From positions 1-64,000 of the forward strand of contig CALJAM010000010.1 in the NCBI GenBank assembly GCA_938027685.1: a DNA stretch of 64,000 bases, given 5' to 3'. Position numbers and translations under genes: made by a program. The stretch comes from an uncultured Bryobacteraceae bacterium (GTDB lineage Bacteria; Acidobacteriota; Terriglobia; Bryobacterales; Bryobacteraceae). The notes beneath the pieces were generated by a model. It saw only the letters and a list, made by a program, of their open reading frames with translations, had not been told where the DNA came from and did not search any database. Each line of letters starts with the position of its first letter. Position 1 is the stretch's first letter. Of the stretch, positions 1 through 8,183 are shown piece after piece.

Positions 1-350
1 CCCCGCTTTTTGTTTCGTACCGAAGCTGGGCGGCCTCAGGTATGCCTGATGATCACAACCACGCCGGGCTGACCCTGCACGCAATCGCATTTCGTCCACC
101 CCCGTTGCCGCAAAATCCCACGGCGTCAATCAGCAGCACAAGATCTGCACCTAAGCCGGCCGTTGCTACCGCAGCATCCTGTGAGCGCCGAGTTTACCCC
201 GGCGCCAGAGGGAGCCCGCGCCAATGAAAGCGCTGCCGAGAGACAATTGCCCCTCCGTTCTTCACCTCTGCCTCTGATTCAACCTGGCCCGGACGACCAG
301 CGAGGACCGGGCACGTCCGCTTCGGAGCCCCCTCTCAGCCCCGTCGCCCC
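1..350. other. No gene seen (3' flank of the helicase operon)
   Basis: The short ORFs reported here are proline- and arginine-rich, lack a convincing ribosome binding site and show no recognisable domain, so I leave them out. The stretch lies beyond the TAA stop of the last gene of the minus-strand helicase operon. I see no clear hairpin-plus-T terminator, tRNA or repeat. Confidence 0.5.
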
Positions 351-1034
351 TTACGCGACCTCCGGCTTGGGGAACCACGGATCTGAATCCTCCAGCTGCC
401 CAAGGTAGATGTAACGCAGTTCGTCCCTTGCAACCATGGGTGCAAACATAGCACGCCACTCGTTCACGTAAAACCGCCCGCCCAAATATCCCTTGTATTC
501 GCGAATCCTGCCCGCCATTTGAGCCGCGCCTTCCCGGCCAACGATATCCGACAGGCAGATCTCGCGAGTGCGATTGGCGGACAGCCGCACCTCATACGAT
601 ATGTCTTTTCCACCGGCCCGCAGTTTATACGGAATTCCGGGGTGAGGACCGTACCACTCATCCCCCGGGCTTAGCCGCTGCCCATCGCGGCCCACAGGAC
701 GCCCGCTCAAAACATGACCGTCCAAATCGAATTCGAGAGATCCGTCATATTCGCCGGCATAAAAATAATCAATCTCGCCAGCCACCGGCACAATTACCTG
801 GTGCCATTCGTTGATATAAAAGACGCCGCCGAGCGTTTCCGAGTATTCTTCCTTAACTGCGTTAACCATCTCAACTAACCGCCGGTGCTCCGCCGTCGAT
901 AGATACACACGCTCGGCCTTGCCAATCCGATAAACGAGAGACACCACTTGCTCGCCCCGGTGCCAGCGAATCGAATACTTTGCGTCTTTCGGTGCCAAGC
1001 GAGGGCAGTTGCCAGGAAACTGTGGGAACGGCAT
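351..1034 (-). CDS. Helicase-associated repeat-module protein B (unknown function)
   Basis: I do not recognise this 227-residue protein as a named family. It contains two copies of one module. Copy 1 (about residues 10-105) ends in GGVFYINEWHQVIVP; copy 2 (about 121-222) starts PGDEWYGPHPGIPYKL and ends GGRFYVNEWRAMFAP followed by RYIYLGQL. The same pattern occurs twice in the upstream neighbour and, degenerate, twice in the C-terminus of the helicase two genes upstream. There is no signal peptide or membrane segment, so it is probably cytosolic. The start was chosen at the ATG that overlaps the neighbour's stop (TAATG) and follows a strong AAAGGAGGT site; the longer ORF start has no such support. 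Translational coupling to the upstream gene is likely. Base composition is AT-richer than the rest of the window. Confidence 0.8.
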   Translation of the reverse strand: MPFPQFPGNCPRLAPKDAKYSIRWHRGEQVVSLVYRIGKAERVYLSTAEHRRLVEMVNAVKEEYSETLGGVFYINEWHQVIVPVAGEIDYFYAGEYDGSLEFDLDGHVLSGRPVGRDGQRLSPGDEWYGPHPGIPYKLRAGGKDISYEVRLSANRTREICLSDIVGREGAAQMAGRIREYKGYLGGRFYVNEWRAMFAPMVARDELRYIYLGQLEDSDPWFPKPEVA

Positions 1035-1738
1035 TACGGAACCTCCTTTGCAAACCATCTCGCGTAATCGATCTTCCCGACGTAAACGGGATCCCAATCA
1101 TCCTCGCACCACCGGCCAGGCACTGGCCGCTTTGTCAGCACTAAACCAAACGGGTTCACGATGAATCTCACCGCGCCCCAGCGCCTACATCGCCGAAGCG
1201 CCGCTATCAAACGCGCATCCTGATACGGCGCGTACTGAATCAGATCTCGTTCCAGTCCCCGGTGGACGAAGTAGAGCCGCCCGGTCTTCGACAAATGGTA
1301 CGGTACGCCCACATACGGCAGTTCCCACGGGTCGCCGCACCCCAACCCGTGATCGTCGTACAGACCCACACGCTTACCTTCGTTCTCGGGATCGAGAAGA
1401 TCCCAGGTGCCCAGAAGGTCCCCGACAAAGTACCTGCGGCGGTCGTGGACCGCTGAAGGTACGATCACCTGGCCCCACTCGTTGATCGTGAAGGATCCCC
1501 CTTCCATGCCATTGAATTCAAGCTGCACCTTCGCGATCGCCTCGGCCAGCTCCTGAACGGCCTGCGTTTCTTCGAACCAGTACTCCCGGGTCTCGTTGCC
1601 CCGTCTCAGCTCAGCCATCGGCCAAAATTTTCCCAGATCTCCTCGAAAACGGAGATGGAAAACGCTCGCGGTACCCGGAATTCGATCGTATCGTCCAGTC
1701 CAGGTTAGTGGTCGTGACCTGATGAAGCGACACGGCAT
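1034..1738 (-). CDS. Helicase-associated repeat-module protein A (unknown function)
   Basis: This unrecognised 234-residue soluble protein is paralogous to its downstream neighbour. Copy 1 of the shared module spans about residues 19-115 and contains GGSFTINEWGQVIVPSA then RRYFVGDL. Copy 2 spans about 134-230 and contains GDPWELPYVGVPYHL, then RFIVNPFGLVL and DPVYVGKIDY. The aromatic-rich strands and the alternating hydrophobic pattern suggest a small beta-rich fold, which is an inference. The ATG at 1738 lies five bases after the helicase stop and is preferred over the TTG at 1789, which would overlap the helicase by about 45 bases. Gene order and tight spacing imply co-transcription with the helicase. 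Confidence 0.75.
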   Translation of the reverse strand: MPCRFIRSRPLTWTGRYDRIPGTASVFHLRFRGDLGKFWPMAELRRGNETREYWFEETQAVQELAEAIAKVQLEFNGMEGGSFTINEWGQVIVPSAVHDRRRYFVGDLLGTWDLLDPENEGKRVGLYDDHGLGCGDPWELPYVGVPYHLSKTGRLYFVHRGLERDLIQYAPYQDARLIAALRRCRRWGAVRFIVNPFGLVLTKRPVPGRWCEDDWDPVYVGKIDYARWFAKEVP

Positions 1739-1743
1739 GCCGA

Positions 1744-3954
1744 CTACTCGGGAAACTCGAGCCCTTCCTTCAGCGTAGTGAGGAACCAAAGTCGTCCGTC
1801 CCTCCGAAATACCGCATCTCCTCGCGAATCGACTTCGAAGTGGGTAATGGCCTGCCCAGGCGCCTGAACGGATTTCAGCACCTGAAGTAACGTCTCGGCA
1901 TCGCGCCCCTTTGCCTTGTTGCAGGCTTCGTCACCCACCAGGGCAAAGACCTCGCCGCGCGGAATTTTCTTGACAATCACGCCCCCCCGTTTCTGGCTGT
2001 ACCGCAACTTCTGGATGGGACCCTGCAGCGCAAATGGATAGGGATCGCCAGGCTTCGCGGTCTTGAGCCATTCGGCGCGGTCTACCGCCGAGCCGGCTTG
2101 CTCATACATGTCGGCAGGTACGAGCGGAGAGTCCAGGGCCGTCACGAACCGCGTTTCCCAATCGTCTCCGGCTAGAACCCGCACCAGGCAGTAGTGCTTC
2201 ACCGGCGTGACGTAGAAGCGTCCGGGACGCCCGAGGACACGCCGGACGGCATCGTAGACCGGCTTTGGGTTCGCTATCAAACGATCCCGTTGATCACGGA
2301 TGTTACCCTGAGAGTCGCAGGAATAGATTTCACCTTCGAGCCGTCCCGGATAGAGGTCGCCCGGTTTCAGATCCGAAATTCTTAGTTCGTAATCCGGCGG
2401 GAGGCACACACGAGGAGGACCAGGTTGGAGTTCAGGGTCCCCTTCAAGATCCCACCGGTAGTACAGGTTGCGCTCGGCACCCGTAATCCTGCTCCAGTCT
2501 TCCCGTTCGTATATCAACTCGTCAACGGTGTCACGAATGTAGAGTATGTGAATGGTCGGGTTTTTTTCTTCCCCGACTGCGGTCCTGTGCCGACGCAGAA
2601 CACGGCCCATGCTTTGGATCCTTTGGCGCACCGAGGTCGAAGAGGCCACGATGATCGCAAGGTCAACCGCAGGCACGTTGAACCCCTCGATGAGCGATTT
2701 TGCCGACACCATGACCCGCGCAATGCCCCTTCGAAAAAGATCTAGACTGATCTCGCGCAGCTCCTGGGGGAGTTTACTATGCTCCAAGACCGCAGGATAT
2801 CCCCCAACCTGCAGCCTAACGAAAAGTTCGTTCACCGAATCCACGCTTTCGTGAAAGAGAATCGCCATCGACTCGGGGTTCGGGTAAAGCTCGCGCCTCA
2901 GGATCTCTAGAACCGCTTTATAACGAGCTTCCGCCCCGTACAACAACATCTTCCGCTCGGCCGTGTCTGCCAGGAAGCGTTGGGCAGCCTGGGAGACGTC
3001 CTGCGCGCCGCTTTGGGCAGCACGTTGTACCCAGGAGAAAAAGCGGCCTCCCGAGCCTGCCTTGGGCGGGGCATGATTCTGCAAGTAAAGGCGGGATTCA
3101 GAGATAGATCTGGAGAGACGCTCGTAAGAGGCACGCTCCGACGGGGTCAAGTCTAGGCCGTAGTGCTTGATCGTGTAAGGCGGAACGATGCCCATCTGCA
3201 GAGCTTCTAACAGCGTTAGCTCGAAGAACACATCTCCCAGTTCTTTCCCGAGAAGGGATGCTCCGAAATCGCCGGAAGAGCGGTCCTCAGTGTCCTCTCG
3301 CTCCGGCGTTGCGGACAATCCGAGCGAAGCCATCCTAGGAGTTTTCAATACGCGTGACATCTGCGGTGCACCGGCGCGGTGGCATTCGTCCGCTATCAAA
3401 AGCAGTCGGTCGCCAAGGCCCTGCTTGGCTACCATTTCGGGAAGTGTAGCCCGAGCCGTATCGAGGACTGCGATCAAAAAACGGCAGCGGTCCGAGAAGG
3501 AGTCCTGAAATCCGCCTCCTAAGCGGCCAAGCGCGCTCAGTGGGAGGTTCGATTGTCGAGCGACCTGCTCATACCACTGATTCATGAGCACGATCGTGGG
3601 TACGACCACCGCCACCCGCAGCTCGCGGCAGTCTCGGTTCTGAAGGGCTTCTGCGATAGCCAAGCCCAAAATGGTTTTACCAGCCCCCGTGACGACTTTA
3701 ACCGTTCCCCTCCGGCCATTCTTGAACCACGCGTCCCGACACCGAACTTGCCATTCCGACAATTGAATACCTGGCGTGAGATTCCAAGGCTCGGAGAGAT
3801 CCATTAGCTTCGGAATGCTGGGGTCGATCATGACTCGTGATTCTTCTTCACGAGGCTCTTGGTCCGCGATCCATTCCAAAAGCCGCAATTGATGTAGAAG
3901 CAGTCGCTGCTCAGCTGTAAACCTGATGGCCAGCGGATCCCTTCTCGCCTGCAA
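1744..3954 (-). CDS. SF2 DEAD/DEAH-type helicase with C-terminal repeat modules
   Basis: A 736-residue superfamily 2 helicase of the XPB/COG1061-like type. Visible motifs are Walker A VTGAGKT (88-94), motif II DECH (189-192), SAT (214-216), and motifs V and VI in IEGFNVPAVD and QSMGRVLRRH (about 422-455). Both RecA-like lobes therefore look intact and ATPase activity is expected. After residue 520 the protein leaves the helicase core and carries two degenerate copies of the module found in the two downstream genes: PGDLYPGRLEGEI to GRFYVTPVKHYCLVRV (about 530-610) and PGDPYPFALQGPIQKLRYS to the C-terminus (about 634-728). The start is a TTG with AAGGGGTGA six bases upstream. First gene of a three-gene operon. 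Whether it remodels DNA or RNA, and whether this is defence, is not shown by the sequence. Confidence 0.85.
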   Translation of the reverse strand: MQARRDPLAIRFTAEQRLLLHQLRLLEWIADQEPREEESRVMIDPSIPKLMDLSEPWNLTPGIQLSEWQVRCRDAWFKNGRRGTVKVVTGAGKTILGLAIAEALQNRDCRELRVAVVVPTIVLMNQWYEQVARQSNLPLSALGRLGGGFQDSFSDRCRFLIAVLDTARATLPEMVAKQGLGDRLLLIADECHRAGAPQMSRVLKTPRMASLGLSATPEREDTEDRSSGDFGASLLGKELGDVFFELTLLEALQMGIVPPYTIKHYGLDLTPSERASYERLSRSISESRLYLQNHAPPKAGSGGRFFSWVQRAAQSGAQDVSQAAQRFLADTAERKMLLYGAEARYKAVLEILRRELYPNPESMAILFHESVDSVNELFVRLQVGGYPAVLEHSKLPQELREISLDLFRRGIARVMVSAKSLIEGFNVPAVDLAIIVASSTSVRQRIQSMGRVLRRHRTAVGEEKNPTIHILYIRDTVDELIYEREDWSRITGAERNLYYRWDLEGDPELQPGPPRVCLPPDYELRISDLKPGDLYPGRLEGEIYSCDSQGNIRDQRDRLIANPKPVYDAVRRVLGRPGRFYVTPVKHYCLVRVLAGDDWETRFVTALDSPLVPADMYEQAGSAVDRAEWLKTAKPGDPYPFALQGPIQKLRYSQKRGGVIVKKIPRGEVFALVGDEACNKAKGRDAETLLQVLKSVQAPGQAITHFEVDSRGDAVFRRDGRLWFLTTLKEGLEFPE

Positions 3955-4751
3955 GGCTCACCCCTTATGACGTCGGCTTGTGTTCTTTTTACCCGTTCGA
4001 CCGTTTACCGCAATTTCCCTCCCCGCACCTGCACAATACGAACGTATACAAACCTGATTCCTTGGATGTCAACCAACCGCCCCTTCTCACCTCCAAGTCC
4101 TGACCTCTGGCCGTGGCTGGGCCGTCAGTGCCGCGACTTCACCCCAGCCGAGCGCACCCGCAGCCGCGTGCTCACCATCGGGGATGGTCACAGCCTCAGC
4201 CTTCAATCGCCGGGCGCCGCCACCGGCAATAGTTCGCGCCGCAAACCGGACTATCTCACGACACGACTGTCCGGGTCAGGCAACAAAAACGCCAACAACG
4301 CCCGGCGGGCCTCCCCCTCGGCCAAGCAAGACCCCCTGGAAGCACACGCCGCCACCGTAGATGACCCGCTGCGCCCCTTGCCACGCTCCACCTCGGCCGC
4401 CTGCTTCGCACCAAGGCTAAGCCGCCCCCACCCTACCCGGCGGTCAGGTCCCAGGAAAGCTCACCCAGCCCCCATTGGCATTCCGCGCGCACCGGTTGTC
4501 GAACAATCCCATCGCGCTCGTTAGCTGCGCAAGATGGGGCAAGATTCGCCGGGTACCAGGCAATTTTGTGCCGCGCCTGAAATGTCCTCCCCATGTCCTC
4601 TCCTTCACTGGAACGCACAGCCCTCACACCCATCGAGCCTGCCGAACATTTTTGCGCCACCCGAACTCAGAAATTTCTCGACCGCCTCATCGCAACTGGG
4701 GGATGGCCAGCCCTCTCCGGCCCCTCTACACCCTCGCCCGCCGCGCCCGTC
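3955..4751. other. Long intergenic stretch without a supported gene
   Basis: Apart from the helicase promoter near 4036-4072, about 670 bases hold nothing I can support. The ORFs called here have low-complexity proline-, serine- and arginine-rich translations and no family signature. For such a gene-dense chromosome this is unusually long, and it sits at the border between the AT-richer helicase operon and typical chromosome. It may be a decayed remnant of an insertion. Confidence 0.5.
4036..4072 (-). promoter_or_regulatory. Promoter and palindromic operator of the helicase operon
   Basis: On the minus strand there is a perfect TTGACA (4072-4067) followed after 18 bases by TATACG (4048-4043), or after 16 bases by TGTATA. 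Overlapping the -10 box is the inverted repeat ATACGttCGTAT (4047-4036), well placed for a repressor to block initiation. The TTG start of the helicase lies about 80 bases further on. No regulator gene is present on this side, so any repressor would be one of the operon products or lie elsewhere. Confidence 0.55.
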
Positions 4752-5012
4752 CTAGGCCCCGCCGCCACGGTGACGCCCGTGCAGGAAGATCTCGCCCAAA
4801 CCCCACGTCATCAGGAAAACGAACAGGCTGCCTACCGTCAGATCGAAAACGCGGCTGCCCACGAAGACCTCCGGAGTGGGAATCAGTCCGAGGATCAACG
4901 CCAGAACCACCGCCGCCGCATGCCAGTACCAGGCCACGTGGCGTCTGTACAGCAGCCACAACGCCAACAGGAACGCAGCCGCATATGCGCTGAACACCAC
5001 CGTCGTCGTCAC
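4752..5012 (-). CDS. Small membrane protein, three predicted TM segments
   Basis: An 86-residue protein with three hydrophobic segments (FSAYAAAFLLALWLLY, AAAVVLALILGLIPT and LTVGSLFVFLMTWGLGEIF) and a short glycine/histidine tail. The GTG at 5012 is chosen because GAGGAGG stands just upstream; the ORF-track TTG start would add a charged stretch without a binding site. I do not recognise the family. It is transcribed divergently from proC and has no obvious functional partner. Confidence 0.65.
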   Translation of the reverse strand: MTTTVVFSAYAAAFLLALWLLYRRHVAWYWHAAAVVLALILGLIPTPEVFVGSRVFDLTVGSLFVFLMTWGLGEIFLHGRHRGGGA

Positions 5013-5139
5013 GTGTCCTCCTCGTGCGAAGTTCCCATTACATTCGAAAACCCCCCGCACTTTCAAGCCGCCCCGCAGTCCCCTCCCCGCGCCCCGCGCT
5101 GACCCCGGCCGCCGCGCGCTCCATTAGAATATCCCTCTT

Positions 5140-5985
5140 GTGGAAATGAAACGCATCGCCGTGTTGGGCGCCGGCAACATCGGCGCAGCCATGATCGGCG
5201 GCATCCTCAAGAGCGGCCTCGCCGACCGCGATCACCTCATCGCCACCGAGGCCTCCCCCGAAAGGGCCGAACAGATCGCCGCCCGCTTCGGCATCCCCGT
5301 GCGCTTGCGGGCCAATCGCGAAGCCGCCGGCTGGGCCGAGATCATCATGCTCGCGGTCAAGCCCCTCACCGTGCCGCACGTGCTCGAAGAGATCCGCGAC
5401 GAACTCCGCCCCGACCAAATCCTGGTTTCCCTGGCCGCCGCCGTGCCCATCGCCCTCATCGAAAAACTCGTGGCCAAGCGCATGCCCATCTTTCGCGCCA
5501 TGCCCAACATCCCCGTGGTCGTCGACGAAGGCGCCACCGCCGTGGCGGCCAACGGCGCAGTCACTCTGGAACAGCGCCGCCTGGTCGAGGATATTTTCGC
5601 CGCCGTCGGCTACGTCGTCTTTGTCGAAGAGGAACTCATGCACGCCGTCACCGCGCTCTCCGGCAGCGGCCCAGCCTACATCTACATGGTCATCGAAGCC
5701 CTGATCGACGGCGGCCTCAAGATGGGCCTCTCGCGCGAGGTCGCCACCCGCTTGACCGAACAGACCGTCCTCGGCGCCGCCAAGCTCGTGCGCGAGACCG
5801 GCCTCCACCCCGCCATCCTCAAAGATCAGGTGATCACCCCGGGCGGAGTCACCATCTCCGCCATCCACGAACTCGAAAAACACGGGCTGCGTTCCATGCT
5901 TATCTCGGCGATTGAGACCGCCACTCTGCAGTCCCGACGCCTGACCGAATCCCTCACCAGCAAGCTCCTGAGCCGAAACCCATGA
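5140..5985 (+). CDS. proC: Pyrroline-5-carboxylate reductase
   Basis: Catalyses the last step of proline synthesis, NAD(P)H-dependent reduction of 1-pyrroline-5-carboxylate, in the cytosol. The N-terminus has the Rossmann motif GAGNIGAAM, and the C-terminal dimerisation domain carries the family signature region SGSGPAY...PGGVT. Length (281) is close to the usual 265-280. The start is GTG 5140 or ATG 5146; a TAGAAT -10-like box at 5125-5130 leaves almost no leader, so either is possible. The stop overlaps the next start (ATGA), so it is coupled to the PIG-L gene. Confidence 0.95.
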   Translation: MEMKRIAVLGAGNIGAAMIGGILKSGLADRDHLIATEASPERAEQIAARFGIPVRLRANREAAGWAEIIMLAVKPLTVPHVLEEIRDELRPDQILVSLAAAVPIALIEKLVAKRMPIFRAMPNIPVVVDEGATAVAANGAVTLEQRRLVEDIFAAVGYVVFVEEELMHAVTALSGSGPAYIYMVIEALIDGGLKMGLSREVATRLTEQTVLGAAKLVRETGLHPAILKDQVITPGGVTISAIHELEKHGLRSMLISAIETATLQSRRLTESLTSKLLSRNP

Positions 5986-6770
5986 CGCGAATCCTCGCCA
6001 TCCACGCCCACCCCGACGACGTCGAGTTCCTCGCCGGCGGCACCCTCGCCCTGCTCGCCGCCCGCGGACACGCCGTCACCATCGTGACCATGACTCCCGG
6101 CGACTGCGGCACCACCGAATACTCGGCCGAGGAGATCGCCTCCATCCGTCGCCGCGAAGCCGGCTCCGCTGCCGCACTCATCGGCGCAACCTATCGCTGC
6201 GCCGAGTTCCGCGATCTGGCCATCTTCAACGACCATGAATCGCGACGACGCGTCACCGAGATCCTTCGCGAATTCCGTCCCGAAATCGTGCTGACCTCCT
6301 CGCCGATCGATTACCTCTGCGATCACGAGACCACCAGCGTGCTCGTGCGCGACGCCTGCTTCGCCGCCCCGGCGCCGAATTACTCAACCGGCGCCCTTCA
6401 GCCCAATCCGCCCCTGCCCGCCATACCCCACCTCTACTTCATGGATCCCGCCGGCGGCGTCGACCGCGACGGCCGGCCCATCATCCCGGACTTCGTGGTC
6501 AACATACAGTCCGTCTTCGAACTCAAGAAACGCATGCTCGCTGAACACCGCAGCCAGCGCGAGTGGCTCATGAAACAACACGGGATCGATGACTACATGC
6601 TCATGATGGAAGAGTGGACCCGCCGGGCAGGCAGCCACGCCGGCATCGCCCTCGGCGAGGGATTCCGCCGCTACAAGGGTCACCCCTACCCGCAGACGCC
6701 GCTGCTCGAACAGTTGCTCGGACCCGAGCTGGTCGTGCCCGTCCGCCCGCCGGCCGCACCAGCGCCGTAA
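5982..6770 (+). CDS. PIG-L/LmbE family N-acetylglucosamine deacetylase-like protein
   Basis: A zinc-dependent deacetylase fold of the LmbE/PIG-L family. The signature AHPDDVEFLAGGTLA is at the N-terminus and provides two metal ligands; the second metal-histidine region is around CDHETTS (about residue 110). In the family, members remove N-acetyl groups from GlcNAc-type conjugates, for example in bacillithiol or mycothiol synthesis or antibiotic tailoring, but the substrate cannot be read from sequence. Length 262 fits the BshB-like class. The start ATG overlaps the proC stop by four bases. Confidence 0.85.
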   Translation: MTRILAIHAHPDDVEFLAGGTLALLAARGHAVTIVTMTPGDCGTTEYSAEEIASIRRREAGSAAALIGATYRCAEFRDLAIFNDHESRRRVTEILREFRPEIVLTSSPIDYLCDHETTSVLVRDACFAAPAPNYSTGALQPNPPLPAIPHLYFMDPAGGVDRDGRPIIPDFVVNIQSVFELKKRMLAEHRSQREWLMKQHGIDDYMLMMEEWTRRAGSHAGIALGEGFRRYKGHPYPQTPLLEQLLGPELVVPVRPPAAPAP

Positions 6771-7079
6771 TCAGTCCAGATCAATATCGCGCGTCGGCGG
6801 CCCCACATCGGGCTTCTCTTTGGCCTGCCGCAACAGTTCCTCGAACTTCCGCTCGAGCACCTCGCCGTGACGCTTCTCGGCCTCCAGTGAACGCTGGAAG
6901 AGCTCCTCACGCCGCGCCGCCTCCCCTTTCAGCCGCGCGACCGCAGCCTCCAGGCTCTCCACCGTCCGCGGCTTCTCCGGCGCCTCGTGCGAGATCACCG
7001 CCTCGGTCGCCGGATCGATCTTCAGGCGCGCCTGGCAGCAGGGACACTGGACTTCGATCAGACGCTTCGCCCTCGCCAT
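6771..7079 (-). CDS. Small zinc-ribbon and coiled-coil protein
   Basis: A 102-residue protein. Near the N-terminus, VQCPCCQARLKID resembles half a zinc ribbon (CPCC, no second Cys pair). Residues 40-85 are a charged helix (LEAAVARLKGEAARREELFQRSLEAEKR) likely to form a coiled coil, and the tail is acidic. Similar small proteins occur in acidobacteria without known function. Its stop abuts the convergent PIG-L gene end. It is divergent from the thioredoxin-like gene. Confidence 0.65.
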   Translation of the reverse strand: MARAKRLIEVQCPCCQARLKIDPATEAVISHEAPEKPRTVESLEAAVARLKGEAARREELFQRSLEAEKRHGEVLERKFEELLRQAKEKPDVGPPTRDIDLD

Positions 7080-7135
7080 ACCGCCGATGGTAGCACGTCG
7101 TGAACGCCATGCCCCGGTGCCCGGCCCTCCCGTGG

Positions 7136-7141
7136 TATCGT
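7136..7141 (+). promoter_or_regulatory. -10-like box for a leaderless transcript (thioredoxin-like gene)
   Basis: TATCGT ends six bases before the ATG at 7148, so transcription would begin at or next to the start codon. No ribosome binding site is visible. It belongs to a recurrent pattern in the window. Confidence 0.3.
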
Positions 7142-7147
7142 GAGGGC

Positions 7148-7684
7148 ATGATCGCTAGATGGCTGATCGCCGCTGCGCTCGCACCGCTGCTCGCCGCCCA
7201 GGGCTCCCTCTCCAACCGCCGGGCCCCCGGCTTCTCCCTGCCGGACGTCGATCTGCGGCAACACGATCTAGCCGACTACCGCGGTCGCATCGTCCTGCTG
7301 GACATCATGCGCACGCAGTGCCCCCACTGCCAGACTCTCTCCCGCACGCTCGAACGCATCAAGGCGCACTACGGCGACCAAGTCGCGGTCCTCTCCATCG
7401 TGAACCCGCCCGACAACCTCGACTCAGTGCGGGCTTACATCCGCGAAAACAAGATCACCACGCCCATCCTCTTCGATTGCGGCCAGGTCGCCGCCTCCTA
7501 CATGAAGGCCACGCCGCAGCGACCCACCGTCAACGTGCCCCACCTCTTCGTCATCGATGCCAACGGCTGGATCCGCCACGACTACGCTTATACCCCTGAG
7601 AATCGAGCCATCTTCGAAGGCCGCGGACTCTTCGCTGTCCTCAACCGGCTGCTCGCCGAAAAACCCGCCTCCGCCTCCAAGTAG
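7148..7684 (+). CDS. Exported thioredoxin-fold (TlpA/AhpC-TSA-like) protein
   Basis: A 178-residue protein with an N-terminal signal peptide (MIARWLIAAALAPLLAAQG) and a TlpA/ResA-like domain. The active-site motif is TQCPHCQTL, so it has a CxxC redox pair, and APGFSLPDVDLRQHDLADYRG is the usual strand before it. It probably acts as a thiol-disulfide oxidoreductase outside the cytoplasm, for example in disulfide handling or cytochrome c maturation; the partner is unknown. ATG 7148 is preferred over the upstream TTG because the signal peptide begins there and a -10 box sits immediately before it. Confidence 0.8.
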   Translation: MIARWLIAAALAPLLAAQGSLSNRRAPGFSLPDVDLRQHDLADYRGRIVLLDIMRTQCPHCQTLSRTLERIKAHYGDQVAVLSIVNPPDNLDSVRAYIRENKITTPILFDCGQVAASYMKATPQRPTVNVPHLFVIDANGWIRHDYAYTPENRAIFEGRGLFAVLNRLLAEKPASASK

Positions 7685-7699
7685 GCCCCGCCATCCCCG

Positions 7700-8176
7700 T
7701 CACGCCGTTCGTCGCGATCGACTCCGCGCCCCACGCTTGGCCGCCGCCAACGCCCCCGTGGCCTCCAGTTCCTGCCGGATCGCGTCCAGCACCCCGTTCA
7801 CAAAAGGCACCGCCTGCTCGCCCGAAAACCGTCGCGCCAGCTCGAGCGCTTCGTTGATGGCCACCGCCGGAGGCGACCCCAAAGCGATCATCTCGAACAC
7901 CGCCAGGCGCATCACGTTGCGATCCACCGCGGGCATTCGCTCCAGACGCCAATTGTGCGCATGCCGCGCAATGAGCTCGTCGATTTCCTGCCGCCGCGTC
8001 TGCACGCCGCAAACCAGCTCCGTCACCAGAGGGTCGGGCTCCTCCGCCGCGCCTCCCGGCTCCGAGGAAAGCGACTCGTAAAAGGCACGGATCGCCTGCT
8101 CTGCAGGCTGCGGCGTCAGGTCCAGTTGAAAGAGGATCTGCAAGGCGTGCCGGCGCGCCCTGCGTCGCGATGCCAT
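7700..8176 (-). CDS. nusB: Transcription antitermination factor NusB
   Basis: An RNA-binding factor that, with NusE (S10), binds boxA in rRNA leaders and supports processive transcription. The N-terminal RRRARRHALQILFQLDL and the C-terminal ALGSPPAVAINEALELARRFSGEQAVPFVNGVLDAI are typical NusB signatures. Length 158 is normal. It sits seven bases after ribH on the same strand; the ribH-nusB pair is common in bacteria and supports both calls. It has an Arg-rich tail. Confidence 0.95.
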   Translation of the reverse strand: MASRRRARRHALQILFQLDLTPQPAEQAIRAFYESLSSEPGGAAEEPDPLVTELVCGVQTRRQEIDELIARHAHNWRLERMPAVDRNVMRLAVFEMIALGSPPAVAINEALELARRFSGEQAVPFVNGVLDAIRQELEATGALAAAKRGARSRSRRTA

Positions 8177-8183
8177 GCCGCCC

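Noticed and set aside
3967-4524. 185-residue plus-strand ORF in the long intergenic region
   Set aside because: No ribosome binding site, Pro/Ser/Arg-rich composition, and it runs over the helicase promoter.
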